NCBI GenBank assembly: GCA_039545355.1
Contig: BCJJ01000008.1
Coordinates: 496,001 to 560,000, forward strand
DNA: 64,000 nucleotides
Direction of reading: 5' to 3'
Origin: Trichosporon coremiiforme
Lineage: Eukaryota; Basidiomycota; Tremellomycetes; Trichosporonales; Trichosporonaceae
Shown here in pieces: positions 20,701 to 31,761 of this stretch (position 1 is the stretch's first letter; each line of letters opens with the position of its first letter). Below the pieces are notes generated by a model, which searched no databases, was not told the DNA's origin, and saw only the letters and a program-made list of their open reading frames with translations. The translations under genes and the position numbers were made by a program.

Positions 20701-23700
20701 GCGGATCGTCTCGGGGTCGAGGTCCTGCGGAGGCAGGACGAGCGTGGCGTCACCAGAGTGGACACCAGCGTTCTCGACGTGCTCCGAGATGTAGTGCATG
20801 ACCATCTTGCCGTCCTTGGCGACGGCGTCCATCTCAATCTCCTTGGCGTCCTCGATGTACTTGGAGATGACGACGGGGTGGTCTCGCGAAACCTCGGCCG
20901 CCTGGCCAAGGTACGACTGAAGGTCATCCTCAGAGAAGACAACGTTCATCGCGGCACCGGAGAGAACGTAGGACGGGCGGACAAGCACGGGGTAACCGAC
21001 GTTGTCACAGAAAGACTTGGCCTCGGAGAATGAGGTAAGCTCCTTCCAGAGCGGCTGGTCGACGTCAATCTTGTCGAGCATACGCGAGAACTTGTATCGG
21101 TTCTCGGCGTTGTCAATCATCTCGGGCGAGGTACCAAAGATCTTGACGTTCTGGCGGTGGAGCGCGAGCGCAATGTTGTTGGGGGTCTGGCCACCCATGG
21201 ACAGGACGATACCGGCCGAGTGCTCGAGGTCGTAAATGTCGAGGACAGTCTCCAGCGAAATGTTCTCGAAGTAGAGCTTGTCGGCCTCGTCATAGTCGGT
21301 CGACACGGTCTCGGGGTTGTAGTTGATCATGACTGTCTTGAAGCCGTTCTCGCGGATCGTGCGGATAGCGCGGACAGCACACCAGTCGAACTCGACCGAG
21401 GAACCGATGCGGTACACACCGGAACCAAGGACCATGACACCGTTGTCGGTAAAGTCAACATCGTGCTCAGACGCGTTGTACGTCGTGTACAGGTAGTTGG
21501 TGAACGCCGGGAACTCGGCGGCGACCGTGTCGATCTGCTTGACGAACGGCATCATGCCGGCCTCCAGACGGAGACCACGAACAGCGAGCTCGGTCGAGTT
21601 AATGGCAGAAGCGATCTGGCGGTCCGAGAAGCCAAGCTGCTTTGCGTTACGGAGGAGCTCGCGGGGGATCGAGGAGGCGTTGTACTTGGAGAGAACATCC
21701 TCAGTCTTGGACAGACGCTCGAGGCGGCGCAGGAACCAGGGGTCGATGTTGGACAGCTGGTTGATCTTGTCGACCGAGTAGCCACTCTTGAGGGCGGTGG
21801 CAATGGCGAACAGACGCTTGTCGGTCGGGTTGGCGAGCTCGTGGTCGACATCGTCAATCTCGATGTTCTCGCCGAAGCCGCCCCAGCTGTCGTCGATGCA
21901 GCGGATCGCCTTCTGGATCGTCTCCTCAAAGGTACGACCGATAGCCATGACCTCACCAACCGACTTCATTGAGGACGAGAGCGCGGTCGAGACGCGGTTG
22001 AACTTTTTCAGGTCCCAGCGGGGAATCTTGACTACGCAGTAGTCGAGCGAGGGCTCGAAGCAGGCAGTCGTCTTCTTCGTGACCGAGTTGCGAATCTCGT
22101 TCAGGGGAATGTTAAGACCGAGCTTGGCGGCGATGAACGCGAGCGGGTAGCCGGTCGCCTTGGACGCGAGGGCAGACGAACGCGAGAGACGCGCGTTGAC
22201 CTCGATGATGCAATACTCCTTGGAGAAGGGGTTCAGGGCGTACTGAATGTTGCATTCTCCGACGACTCCGAGATGACGGATGACGTTGACGGCAGTCGTG
22301 CGGAGCATGTTGTAGTCCGCGTCGGACAGGGTCTGAGACGGGGCGACGACAATCGAGTCACCCGTGTGAATACCGAGCGGGTCGAAGTTCTCCATGTTGC
22401 ACACGGTGATACAGTTGTCCATGCAGTCGCGGACAACCTCGTACTCGACCTCCTTCCAACCCTTCATGGACCTCTCAACGAGAACCTGGGGCGAGGTGGC
22501 GAACGCCTTGTTGCAGAGCTCGACAAGCTCCTCCTCGTTCGTGGCGAAACCAGAGCCAAGACCGCCGAGGGCGTAGGCAGCACGGACGATCAGAGGGTAG
22601 CCAATGCGGTTCGCGGCATCAATGGCCTCCTGGAGGTTGTTGGCCGACGACGAGTCGGCGCACTTCTCGCCAATCTCCTCCATAGCCTTGGCGAACAGGT
22701 CACGGTCCTCGGTCGTGATAACCGTGTCGATGGGGGTGCCGAGAACCTTGACGCCGAGGGACTCAAACTCGTCCTTCAGCTGGATACCGACGTTGAGCGC
22801 AGTCTGTCCACCGAACGTGCAGTAGATACCGTCGGGCTTCTCGTGCTTGATGACCTTGCGCACAAACTCGGGCGTGACAGGGAGGAAGTAGACCTTGTCG
22901 GCGAGACCCTTGGAGGTCTGGATCGTCGCAATGTTGGGGTTGATCAGGATCGTGTAGATGCCCTCCTCTTTGAGAGCCTTGATCGCTTGGGAACCAGAGT
23001 AGTCAAACTCGCCGGCCTGGCCGATGGAGAGACCTCCAGAGCCAAGAACGAGGACCTTGTTGACGTTGACCTTGGGGAGGCGCTTGCGGTGAACAGAGAG
23101 CTCACCGCCGGGCATGTCGATCGAAACGAGACGGCCCTCAGCGGCGGTCGCGACAATGCTGTTGATAAAGACATCGAAGAGGAACTCGGTGTCGCGGGGT
23201 CCAGGGGCGGACTCGGGGTGGAACTGAACGGAGAAGAAGGGCTTGCCGTTCTTGCCAGTCCAGATACCCTCATTGGAGCCGTCGTTGGCGTTGGTGAACA
23301 GGGGCTCCCAGCCATCCTGCAGGGTACTGACGTCGACCTCGTAACCGTGGTTCTGCGACGTGATGTAGCAGCGGCCCGAGGTCGCGCACGTGCACGGAAT
23401 GTTCATGCCACGGTTGCCGTACTTCATCTTGCGGGTCTGGGCACCGGACGCAAGGGCGATGAGCTGGTGGCCGAGACAGATACCGAAAATGGGGACCTTG
23501 GAGGTCCGGAGAGCGACCTTGATGTTCTCAATGGTGGCGGTCGCCATGGACGGGTCACCGGGACCGTTCGAGATGAACAGACCGTCGTAAGTGCCAGCCT
23601 CCTTGTTAAAGTCGTAGTCCCAGGGGACAACCTTGACCTCGACACCGCGCTTGCGGAAACAGCGGATCTGGTTCCACTTCATGCCGACGTCAACGGCGAG

Positions 23701-24581
23701 AACGCGGACAGTCTTGCCCGTCTTCGGGTTCAGGACGGGCTCGACGCCGGTCAGGGGAGTGTACACAGTAGGCTGCTTCGTTGACACCTTGGCGACGAGG
23801 TTGACCTTGTTCGGGTCGGCGAACGGAACCGTCTCAAAGTTGGAGCTCCAGTCGCTGGATCCAGAAAGCAGACCAGAAACCTTGTTGAGAACGCCGTCCT
23901 TGCGGACGAGGACACGGCCGAGAGTCGATCCGCCCTCACGGAGACGCTTCGTGAGCATGCGGGTGTCGACACCCCACATGGCGGGGACACCCTGCTCCTT
24001 GAGCCACTCGCCAAGGCTAGACTTGGCGAGGTGGTGCGAAAAGCTGGGGTGGTAGTTGGCGATAACGAGCGCGGCGACGTGAACCTTGGACGCCTCAAAC
24101 TCGAGGGGAAGCTTGTCGAGGAGCTCGGCGGCGGCGTCGTGCTGCTCGCGCTCGGGAACTCCGTAGTTGCCGACCAAGGGGTAGGTCAGGACGAGAATCT
24201 GAGACTCGTAGGACGGGTCGGTAAGGGACTCGGGGTAGCCAACCATACCTGTTCTCGTCAGCCACTTGCAGGAAACGTCGGTGAGCAAAAAGTCGGTGAC
24301 TAACCGGTCTGGAAAACACATTCGCCCGAGATGCTCTTGTGGGCACCGAACGAGTGACCCGAGAGGGCAAGACCATCGGCGAGCTCGAGAACCATGTCGC
24401 CCTCGCCCATGGCGTCGTTCCAGTCGGTCTCGCCGGCCATGAAATCGACGCCCTTGCCGGATGCAGGGGGGTACAGCGATCCGGGGGGCAGCTTGGGGCT
24501 AGGGACCTGGACGGTCGTCTTGCGGGCAAGGAGGCCGGAGCCACCGGCCGTCTTGGTCTCGTCGTGCGAGGAAGAGACCAT
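17749..24581 (-). CDS. URA2: Multifunctional CPSase II/ATCase (URA2)
   Basis: Cytosolic enzyme for the first two steps of pyrimidine synthesis: carbamoyl phosphate from glutamine, then carbamoyl aspartate. It is 2258 residues in two exons, 24305-24581 and 17749-24248, with one 56-nt intron. Order of domains: glutamine amidotransferase with nucleophile Cys in IFGICLGHQ (near residue 350) and [11 protein letters not shown]; two ATP-grasp CPSase halves, including [17 protein letters not shown] and [15 protein letters not shown]; an allosteric MGS-like domain; a dihydroorotase-like domain that has lost its metal ligands ([13 protein letters not shown] where active enzymes have H-x-H); a Ser/Pro/Ala-rich linker; and ATCase with STRTSASFE near residue 2005 and [11 protein letters not shown]. 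The N at 20659 is a sequencing ambiguity in a CPSase codon. UTP feedback is expected from the family. Confidence 0.97.
20659..20659. other. Ambiguous base (N) within URA2
   Basis: A single N interrupts one codon of the second CPSase half. Flanking sequence stays in frame, so it is an assembly ambiguity and not a break. Confidence 0.9.
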
Positions 24582-27500
24582 CTTGGGGGATGTCTAACGT
24601 CGAAAGCGACGACAACAGAGGAAGGCTTGAAAAGGAAGGGTTACGGAATTTTTTGCCGGCTGAATTGGGAGTCGCTGTGGAGCGATTTTTGGGAGGGGGA
24701 GCCTGTCCGTGCTGTTAGGTCAGTTAGCACTGCTTCTAGCGAGCACCGAAGCGACGATAGTAGCTAGTTGCATTGCAGAAAAAAAGAGAGGAGAGGAGAG
24801 AGGAGAAGAAAGAAGAGAAGAAACGAAAGCAACAACGATGCCGAGTACACACGCCCGAGTCGCGAGTCACCGATCAAACTTTTTTCATCTGGTTCCGCCC
24901 TACTCACCCGGCTTTCTTCCGCGTAGTCGGTAGGCGACGCTTGGCTGGTGGCGTTGTTCCCAGCGTCCAGGCCATGGTCCGAGGTGCGAAAAATTATTAT
25001 CAGCGACTCGCTTTGCATATCCCTGCGTGCGCAGGCCAATCGCCGCGCACAAAGCCCTAGACTAGCATTCATGACGCAAGCCCTTCTGCAGACAGTCTCT
25101 CTGGAATTTCACCGATGGTGCACGCGAGGCTGTGTGAGCGGCCCAACTTTGCTCAATATCCGCTCCAGCCCTGTCCTGAGCCGTCTTCTGGCCAACCGCG
25201 GCCCGCCTCGACCCCCGATAACGCGCGCTAAGCGCTCCAGTCCATGCGGCCATGCGGCGTCCTAACGCAATCGACTCACCCCCTCGCACCGTTTTCCGGG
25301 TATCCACCAGAGATCAGCCGACTCACGTGATATACTCTGGGTTAGTCACCCCGTTGTAGGGGAAGAGGGGGAAAACCCCTTCGGCACTTGCCCTACAGCT
25401 TACAGGCATGCACAGTACAGTCGTTCTAGCGTCTGCTCCCCCCCCCCCCCCCGGGCCCCTGCGCATGTTGTCCGCTCGCGAGGAAAGAAGGGCATCGGCG
25501 CTGTGGTATCGACGCCTCGTTCATGGCTCAGGTATCAAGCTATTCAGGTCCAAATACCGAAAGGCATCCAGGCGCCCTCAGCCAGCTCAGCCCTGTGCAT
25601 TCAGTGTCCATACCCAGTCCGTCCGAAACTGCAGACTGTTAGCCACGTGCACTGCGCACAATATCGATTGTCTCTAGAGCGTTATGCGTGATGCGCTTGT
25701 GCCTGCACACTAATCCCCCCTTGGGCAAACATCCCCACACGCAACTGACAACATGGCCGCAATAAACCACTCATCTCCGGTTGATCTAGCTGCTGGTCCA
25801 CTTCTGCCAGGCTCCGACGCCTCTGAGCCTTCCCGCCGTATGCATACCCAGACCCTCCGGCCAAGCGCACCCGGATTCCCAATCTCCAGTGGCGCTGTGG
25901 CGTCCCCAGGCTCCGGTCCATATCACCGGAAGCTGTCTCCGCTCGAGTTTCGAGGAGCCTGGAAGAAAGCTGGCCCGCGCCGATAAACCCTGACCTGCAT
26001 TTTCCGAGCTTCTTCCGCGTTTCCGTACAGCCTCTATCACCTCCGCAACCATCTAGACATTGCTCGTGCGACTTCGAGCGTGGTGCCTCGCGCTCTTTTG
26101 TCGGCATCAGTCTCAGCCCCCCCGGTGGAATTTACATTGTATGGTTTGTGCTAAACTTTGACCTTGGGCTTCGAGTGGCTGTCTGTCAGATTCAGAAATT
26201 GACTTGAGCGTCTATAAACGCGGGCAACAGTTTGTGTTAGAAACGGTGTGAACTGTGCACTCTCGTGATCACGGACGCCTAACATGCTGGGCAGAACAAT
26301 GCTGTGCTCCAGACGTTGCACTGGTTGAAGTCTGCAGCCGCTCGCTCTACAGGAGAATCCTCGCCGTTGCATCCGTCTTGAACCTCTGCTAACCCTCTTT
26401 CCTCTCCCTCGGTTCAGTGATGTGCCGCACCCTAGGGCGGAAGCCATCACTCACATTATGAGGACTTGCCGCACGCATACATCTGTCCTGCCTGTCGTTG
26501 CTCCATCAGACTGTGTCCCTCCCACTCGCAGCAGCACCCAACACCGTCTGCAGTCATCCGCTCTTTGTGGCACCCACACCTCAAGTACGTACACGACGTC
26601 TTGTTACAGGGCCGCCACATTGCCCATCAGGCCCTGCGTCTCTACGCCTGGTGCTGCTCTAAGCTGTAGTAGTTTCTGAGGACATTGGACTTCCTCGATC
26701 TTTGCTCGGTGGACTGCACTACGGCCGGTTGCTAGATCGCCTACTGATGACACAACTTGCAGGCATACACTTCCGTCCCAGCGAAAGTCGATCATCACCG
26801 TAGAGGGCCGTCTTTGGTGATTAACTGCTCGAGCATTAGGTGCCTTTGGGGGTTGAGACTATGCAGGCAGAGCAGTGAGACCAGTACCAGATGTTTACCC
26901 AAGACTCTCCATGCCTGAGAGTACTAGTTGAAGATAAACTGAACCGGTGAAAATGATTGACCACGCGTAAACAGCTCCTACGGTGGCAAATCTTGATCGG
27001 GTTGGGCTGAGACCAACGTGTACAGCAGACGACGAGGGAGGTCGGCGACAGCTCACGCGCTGCGAGGAGAGTCGTCTCGACCGCCCTTCATGATTGCGAA
27101 CCGCAAAACCAAACTTGGTCATCGTCTGCTCCACTTCTCAGCGTTGCATGACTCACTCACTCCGCACATGTCAGAATTGCCTGTCTGCAACGCGCCTGTC
27201 GGCAAAATATAACGCGTGGCGATTGCCTTCCTAGTCTATTTAGCTTGCTATCTGATTGTCTTACGGCTTTAGCTCCACACCTTGGGACTCGTGAATGACG
27301 TCCTGTCCATTGACGTCCCATTCGTCCTCGCGCTTCCTTGTCGTCTCATGGCGCTGTCACAACGTTGAGATCACCATCTCGGACCCTAACGTCGGCTATC
27401 TGGGCTCACAGAATTCCGCTTGGCAAGCTGCCATCTCGATTTATTCCCAGCGACTCATGAAGTATGTGAGTCTGGCTCACAGCTGCCTGACTGAGCGTAT

Positions 27501-27735
27501 TCCCGATCAGAGGTCACGATGTGAAGTGTCTTGACGTTGTGGACTGGTAGCTTGTAACTTGAAGTAACAGATTCGGGGAGCGGCGCAATGCGGTCCCCCA
27601 AACGTTCACGCTTGACTCCGTCTGCTGCATACTATTTACGGTGAAGCACCGAGAGCGCGCAGCCCTGCAACTCTCATCAGTCAACCCACCGCTCGACGAA
27701 AGACCGGGTCCGTCAAATGCTGCATGCTGTCTATG
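24582..27735. other. Gene-poor region, URA2 leader to CAP59-like gene
   Basis: About 3.2 kb. The left part holds the URA2 leader and a purine-rich tract near 24777-24830 (pyrimidine-rich on the URA2 sense strand). A 15-base C run lies at 25438-25452. Small open frames on both strands have no motif, no biased codon use and no convincing intron chain. I saw no tRNA-like cloverleaf. The right end abuts the 3' end of the CAP59/CMT1-like gene. The length is unusual compared with the 100-400 bp spacers nearby. Confidence 0.55.
25438..25452 (+). repeat. Poly-C homopolymer run
   Basis: Fifteen consecutive C bases, followed by GGGCCCC. Its length in the assembly may be inexact. Confidence 0.8.
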
Positions 27736-29208
27736 TTACAACAGGTAGGGTGCGACCCACCTGGTCGTCTTCCACACGTTTGCTTCCAAGCCATTCTGCT
27801 CAGGCCAGGGATGGCAGCGGACTTTTGGTGGCGCCTCTTTGATCCACCTGATCCGGGCGTCGTAATTTGAGGGCGGCACGCCATCATGCCAACCCAGAAT
27901 CGCCTTTCGCCGCTTCAGTGCGAGTGCGGTGTCCACCGCAACCTTGTGCGAGTAGGCCAATTGGACGGACGGGACAACTTCAACCCGCCCCCACCCGTAC
28001 TTCCAAAAGTCGGATGCGATAAGCGTGCACTCGCTGGCCGCGCATTCGTCCACGTCCGTCCGCGAGCGGCGGAAGCGTACTCCGAACGGCGGAAGGAACG
28101 GCGTGGGCGATAACACAGCCATCGCGTTCCAGCTGCTGAACGCCTGGAAAGGCGTCAGCTTTTCGAACGCAGCCCGCGACTTTGCAGAGCTCTCGAGGAT
28201 CTCTTCGGACGGGGTCCACCACTCGCCGCGAATGGGGTAAAAAAGGTCGCCCGAGTCGATCTAATGTTAGTAACACTCCAGCTGTTAGCTCACAGTTCTT
28301 GCGACCCAGACGTCGTAAAAATGTGCCGGCTCGCGCGCCATCCAGTCCCAGGCAGTCGTAATTCCAACGCCCGGATTGCCCTGGCCGTTCACGAAGTGCT
28401 GGTGCAGCAGCTCCAAGAAGTCGCCTGCCTGGATGAAGACATCGTTAAAGAAGACAACGGCTGCGACATCGGTACCGACAGTGCGGCGCTTGTGCTCGGG
28501 GGTGCTGGCGAGGTACTGTTTCGAGCTGTCGGCCCACAGCGGCTCGAGAGCTTGATTTCGAAGCTTGGCGAGCTCCTCTATCCGATTGACCTCGTTCCAC
28601 TGCACCTTCGGCGCATTCGTAACAATGTTGACAGCCGAGCTTGGCACATCCAGGTACCGCAGGAGGGGACGCAGCACGTCTTGCAAGACGACGGGCGTCA
28701 GGTCATCGCTGGGTCCTTCGAGGATCGAGAAGCTCGTGTGTTCGGGCCCCACAAAGTCGATGACAATCGCCAGCGCTACCAGTAGATCTGGGAGCGATTC
28801 ACCAATGTTGCGCGTCAGGGTCGTGAACATGTATTTCGGTAGCGGCGTACGACCAACTGCATTGGCCTGGATGCGGGCGGACCGGGTCAGGGAAGGGGTC
28901 TGCAAATGTCGATATCGTTCCAGCTGGGCGTCCGTGAGGACTTGCGACGGATACACGGCCTGGGGCACTGTCGCATTGTACTTGTCGTACACGGCGGTCA
29001 GATTTGCCTGCAGTCCGTCGAGCACGGCTTGCAGTCGGGGGCTCGCGACCGGCACCTGCTCGGGCAAAGGTCCAGGCGATGCAGTGGAAGGAAGGAGGCC
29101 TACCCACTGGGTTCGCGGAACGAGGTAAAGGTACCAGCCTGCGATCACCGCCGATGCGAGCAGCAAAATGACAGGGCGTGGACACCGCACATGACCCAAA
29201 ATCCTCAT
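27736..29208 (-). CDS. CAP59/CMT1-family alpha-1,3-mannosyltransferase-like protein
   Basis: Predicted 479 residues in two exons; the 33-nt intron is at 28261-28293. The start is ATG 29208. Residues about 11-30 ([20 protein letters not shown]) form a type II signal anchor, placing the enzyme in the Golgi or ER lumen. Family features of the cryptococcal CAP59/CMT1 mannosyltransferase group: [80 protein letters not shown], and near the C-terminus [17 protein letters not shown] with [13 protein letters not shown]. In Cryptococcus, members act on capsule glucuronoxylomannan or make alpha-1,3-mannose linkages. Here the substrate cannot be told from sequence. It is divergent from MON1 with a 163 bp shared promoter. 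Confidence 0.88.
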
Positions 29209-29371
29209 GAGTGTCGAGTGTGGTGAGTGAGCAAGTTGTAAGGTTTCGGTGCCAGTGGCGCGGACTATGTTGAGTTGTCCAGGGTGGAGGTGCGGCATCG
29301 GTTTCACGGCATGTGTTCGGCAACCACGACGCACTCATCTTCTTGGCGTCATCCACCATCCCAAACCAACA

Positions 29372-31199
29372 ATGAGCGCAGAGGCCCCGGAGCGAGAGCA
29401 AAGCTCCGGGACTTCGACTCCTGCGACGCCCCCGCGTTCCCGTTCGCCGTATCTGCGCGCGCTCACGCCGTCCAAGGCGACAGTGTCCGCCGCCAGTGCT
29501 CTTGTGTCAGCCGGCGAGGCTTCCCCGCGATTCCGCCCGGCCAGCACACCACCAACACCGGATGCGCGGTCGAAAGGCAAGGGAAAGGAGCTGCAGGCTC
29601 AGGAAGAGGAAGCCGTTGGAAAGCTGACCGTGTCCTCTGACGCGCGGAGCGAGCTGCGGCAACAGTTGCTCCGGGAAAAGTCGTGGCGTCCTAGCCCGGG
29701 GCGGTCTCGAGCAAGCTCCTCAGTAATCTCGACGAAGGGTGGGCAGGGTACTTGAGCCGAGCTGACTTTCAGACGTCTCTGTAATCTCCTCCGAGGACAC
29801 CAAGACCTTCAACTCTCGGCGCTACTATGTCCTCACGAACGCAGGCAAACCCGTCTTCGCTTTGTGAGCGCTCGAGTGTTCGAAGCTGACGGCAGAAACC
29901 ATGGCGAGGACGAGGACTCGCTTACTAACATGATGGGAGTAGCCCAAGCATTGATCTCGATTTTTCAGGCGGAAGACGATGCTCCGCGGATGATTAAGCA
30001 CGGGGACAGCAAGGTCGTCTTCAACATCAAGGAGAATCTGTACTTCTTCGCGGTCTCCGACTGGGGTGAGCCCGAGTACATTGTGAGTGCTACGATGTAT
30101 ACGCGCTGACAGCAGCTCCGCATGCACCTCGAGTACATGAACCTGCAGATCCTTAGTGTCGTGTCGGCGGCCCAACTGCAGCGTGCTTTCCAGAGGAGGT
30201 CCAACTTTGACCCCTCACGGCTACTGGAAGGCTCTGAGGGCTTCCTCAAACACCTCGTCGGATCGTGTCAGGATAACCTCACATTCACAACGTCGACTCT
30301 GGAAGTGTTGCGGATGCCGCCGGCGCTGCGCGATACTGCAGCGGCGGCACTCATGCCACCGTCCAAGTTCAAGGTACGTCTTACTGTGCGGCTGCGCTGA
30401 CTGCAGGACCTGCTTTATGTTCTTCTCATCGCAGACGGCAAGATCGCAACGCTGCTGCGACCACGTCGCCACGCTATTCACCCTGCAGGTTTGCCCTTGT
30501 CGCTGGCTTGCGCTGACCCCAGACATGCACCTGCTGATCAATATGCTACAGGCATCCTCATCGCTGCGAACAATCGACACATGGCTGCCAGTCTGCCTGC
30601 CAAAGTTCAATACGGCCGGCTTTGTTCACGCCTACATCAGCTACGTGACCGATTCAGTCGGTCTCGTGTTCATCAGCGCCGACCGCAACGCGTTCGAGTC
30701 ACTGTCGCAGTGGCGCGTAAGCGTCGAGGCGCAACTCATCAAGGACGGGTCGCTAGAGAGAATCGAGGCTTGCGTTAAACAGCACAGTTACGCGGTCGGT
30801 GAGTGTCACGCCTCTTTCGAGCTGACGGCAGGTGCAATCGGCGCTCCAGGTCTGAGACACTTTGTGTACAAGTCGCGCGGGCTTATCCAGTCGACAGCAC
30901 CAGAATGGGAGGAGCCGTACGGAGCCGACACTCCCGACCGGAAACGGCTTATCACGCTGTACCAACGGGCACAGGACGCACTGTATGCCCGCTCTGGCCA
31001 GCAGACGCCGCTGAAACTCGTCTACCTCGCTACCAGCACCGAGGCAGTTCTCGGGTGGCTGACAAAGCCGTTTGAGCTTTACGTGGCCGTGTCGCCCAAA
31101 CTGTCCATGAGCGCTGTCGTCGGCGCCGCCAACCGTGTCGCCAAGTGGGTCGCGGCCGAAGAGTCGCGTCTGTTCCTCAAGGACGCCCCCGTGTTTTGA
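29372..31199 (+). CDS. MON1: Vacuolar fusion protein MON1
   Basis: Subunit of the Mon1-Ccz1 complex, the guanine exchange factor that recruits Rab7/Ypt7 to late endosomes, vacuoles and autophagosomes. It is 542 residues in seven exons; introns are 34, 32, 33, 33, 34 and 33 nt. The start is ATG 29372 (MSAEAPEREQSSG). The first about 120 residues are Ser/Pro-rich and disordered. Longin domains follow: RRYYVLTNAGKPVFAL, MMGVAQALISIFQ, IKENLYFFAVSDWGEPEYI, a LEYMNLQILSVVSAAQL helix, LLYVLLIADGKIATLLRP, DMHLLINMLQAS, WLPVCLPKFNTAGFVHAYIS, and GAPGLRHFVYKSR. The intron at 30799-30831 is a multiple of three without a stop, so retention would insert 11 residues. Confidence 0.94.
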
Positions 31200-31276
31200 T
31201 TGCAGCTCCGAGTAGAGTACATGTTCGGTGACGTTAGATACAATAGAGTTGGGCTGTATGTAATGCTATATCTTGA

Positions 31277-31616
31277 TCAAATGAATAACCTGCCGACGCC
31301 GAGGGTCAGGAAGACTGTCGTCAGTAGTGCACGTGGCTCTTGCACTCACCGACACCCAGCGCAGCAGTGACAGGGCCGCCGACAATCGGAGCGCCCTTTG
31401 GCCTAACCTTGCTGAAGGCTCCCTGCTTGTTCGCCTCGATTAGGGCGTAGATCCCCAAACCGGAAAAGGCAGCGGCGCCTGTCAGCTTGCATGCTCTGAG
31501 CGTCAGCATGATATAGCCTGAGTCACTCACAGGCAGTCTTGCCACGGCTTCTCCTCAGGCTTCGTCTGGGTGTTTGCCTGGGTTTGCGTTGGCTGTTTCT
31601 GTTCGGGCTGGGACAT
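31277..31616 (-). CDS. Small DMAC1/DUF4536-like membrane protein
   Basis: Predicted 89 residues in three exons (31531-31616, 31350-31495, 31277-31314), with two 35-nt introns. The N-terminus is Gln/Thr/Lys-rich (MSQPEQKQPTQTQANTQTKP). Then comes PWQDCLACKLTGAAAFSGLG, a C-x-x-C motif leading into a hydrophobic helix, and a second hydrophobic helix, VTAALGVVFLTLGVGRLF, near the end. This matches the layout of DMAC1 (TMEM261)/Dmo2-type proteins, which are mitochondrial inner-membrane proteins; in animals DMAC1 aids complex I assembly. The family call rests on the DCLAC motif and two short helices. It shares a 145 bp divergent promoter with eIF2B gamma. Confidence 0.65.
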
Positions 31617-31761
31617 AGTACAGTGACGACATCCGAAATGTTGCCGCCGTGCATTAATTTCACGACCGACTCATTTCGCGTTGGCTCGTGCCTTCCCTGT
31701 CACTCATTGTCCTTCCTCCACCGTTTCAACACTCAACCATCGTCGACGACTTGCACGCAAA

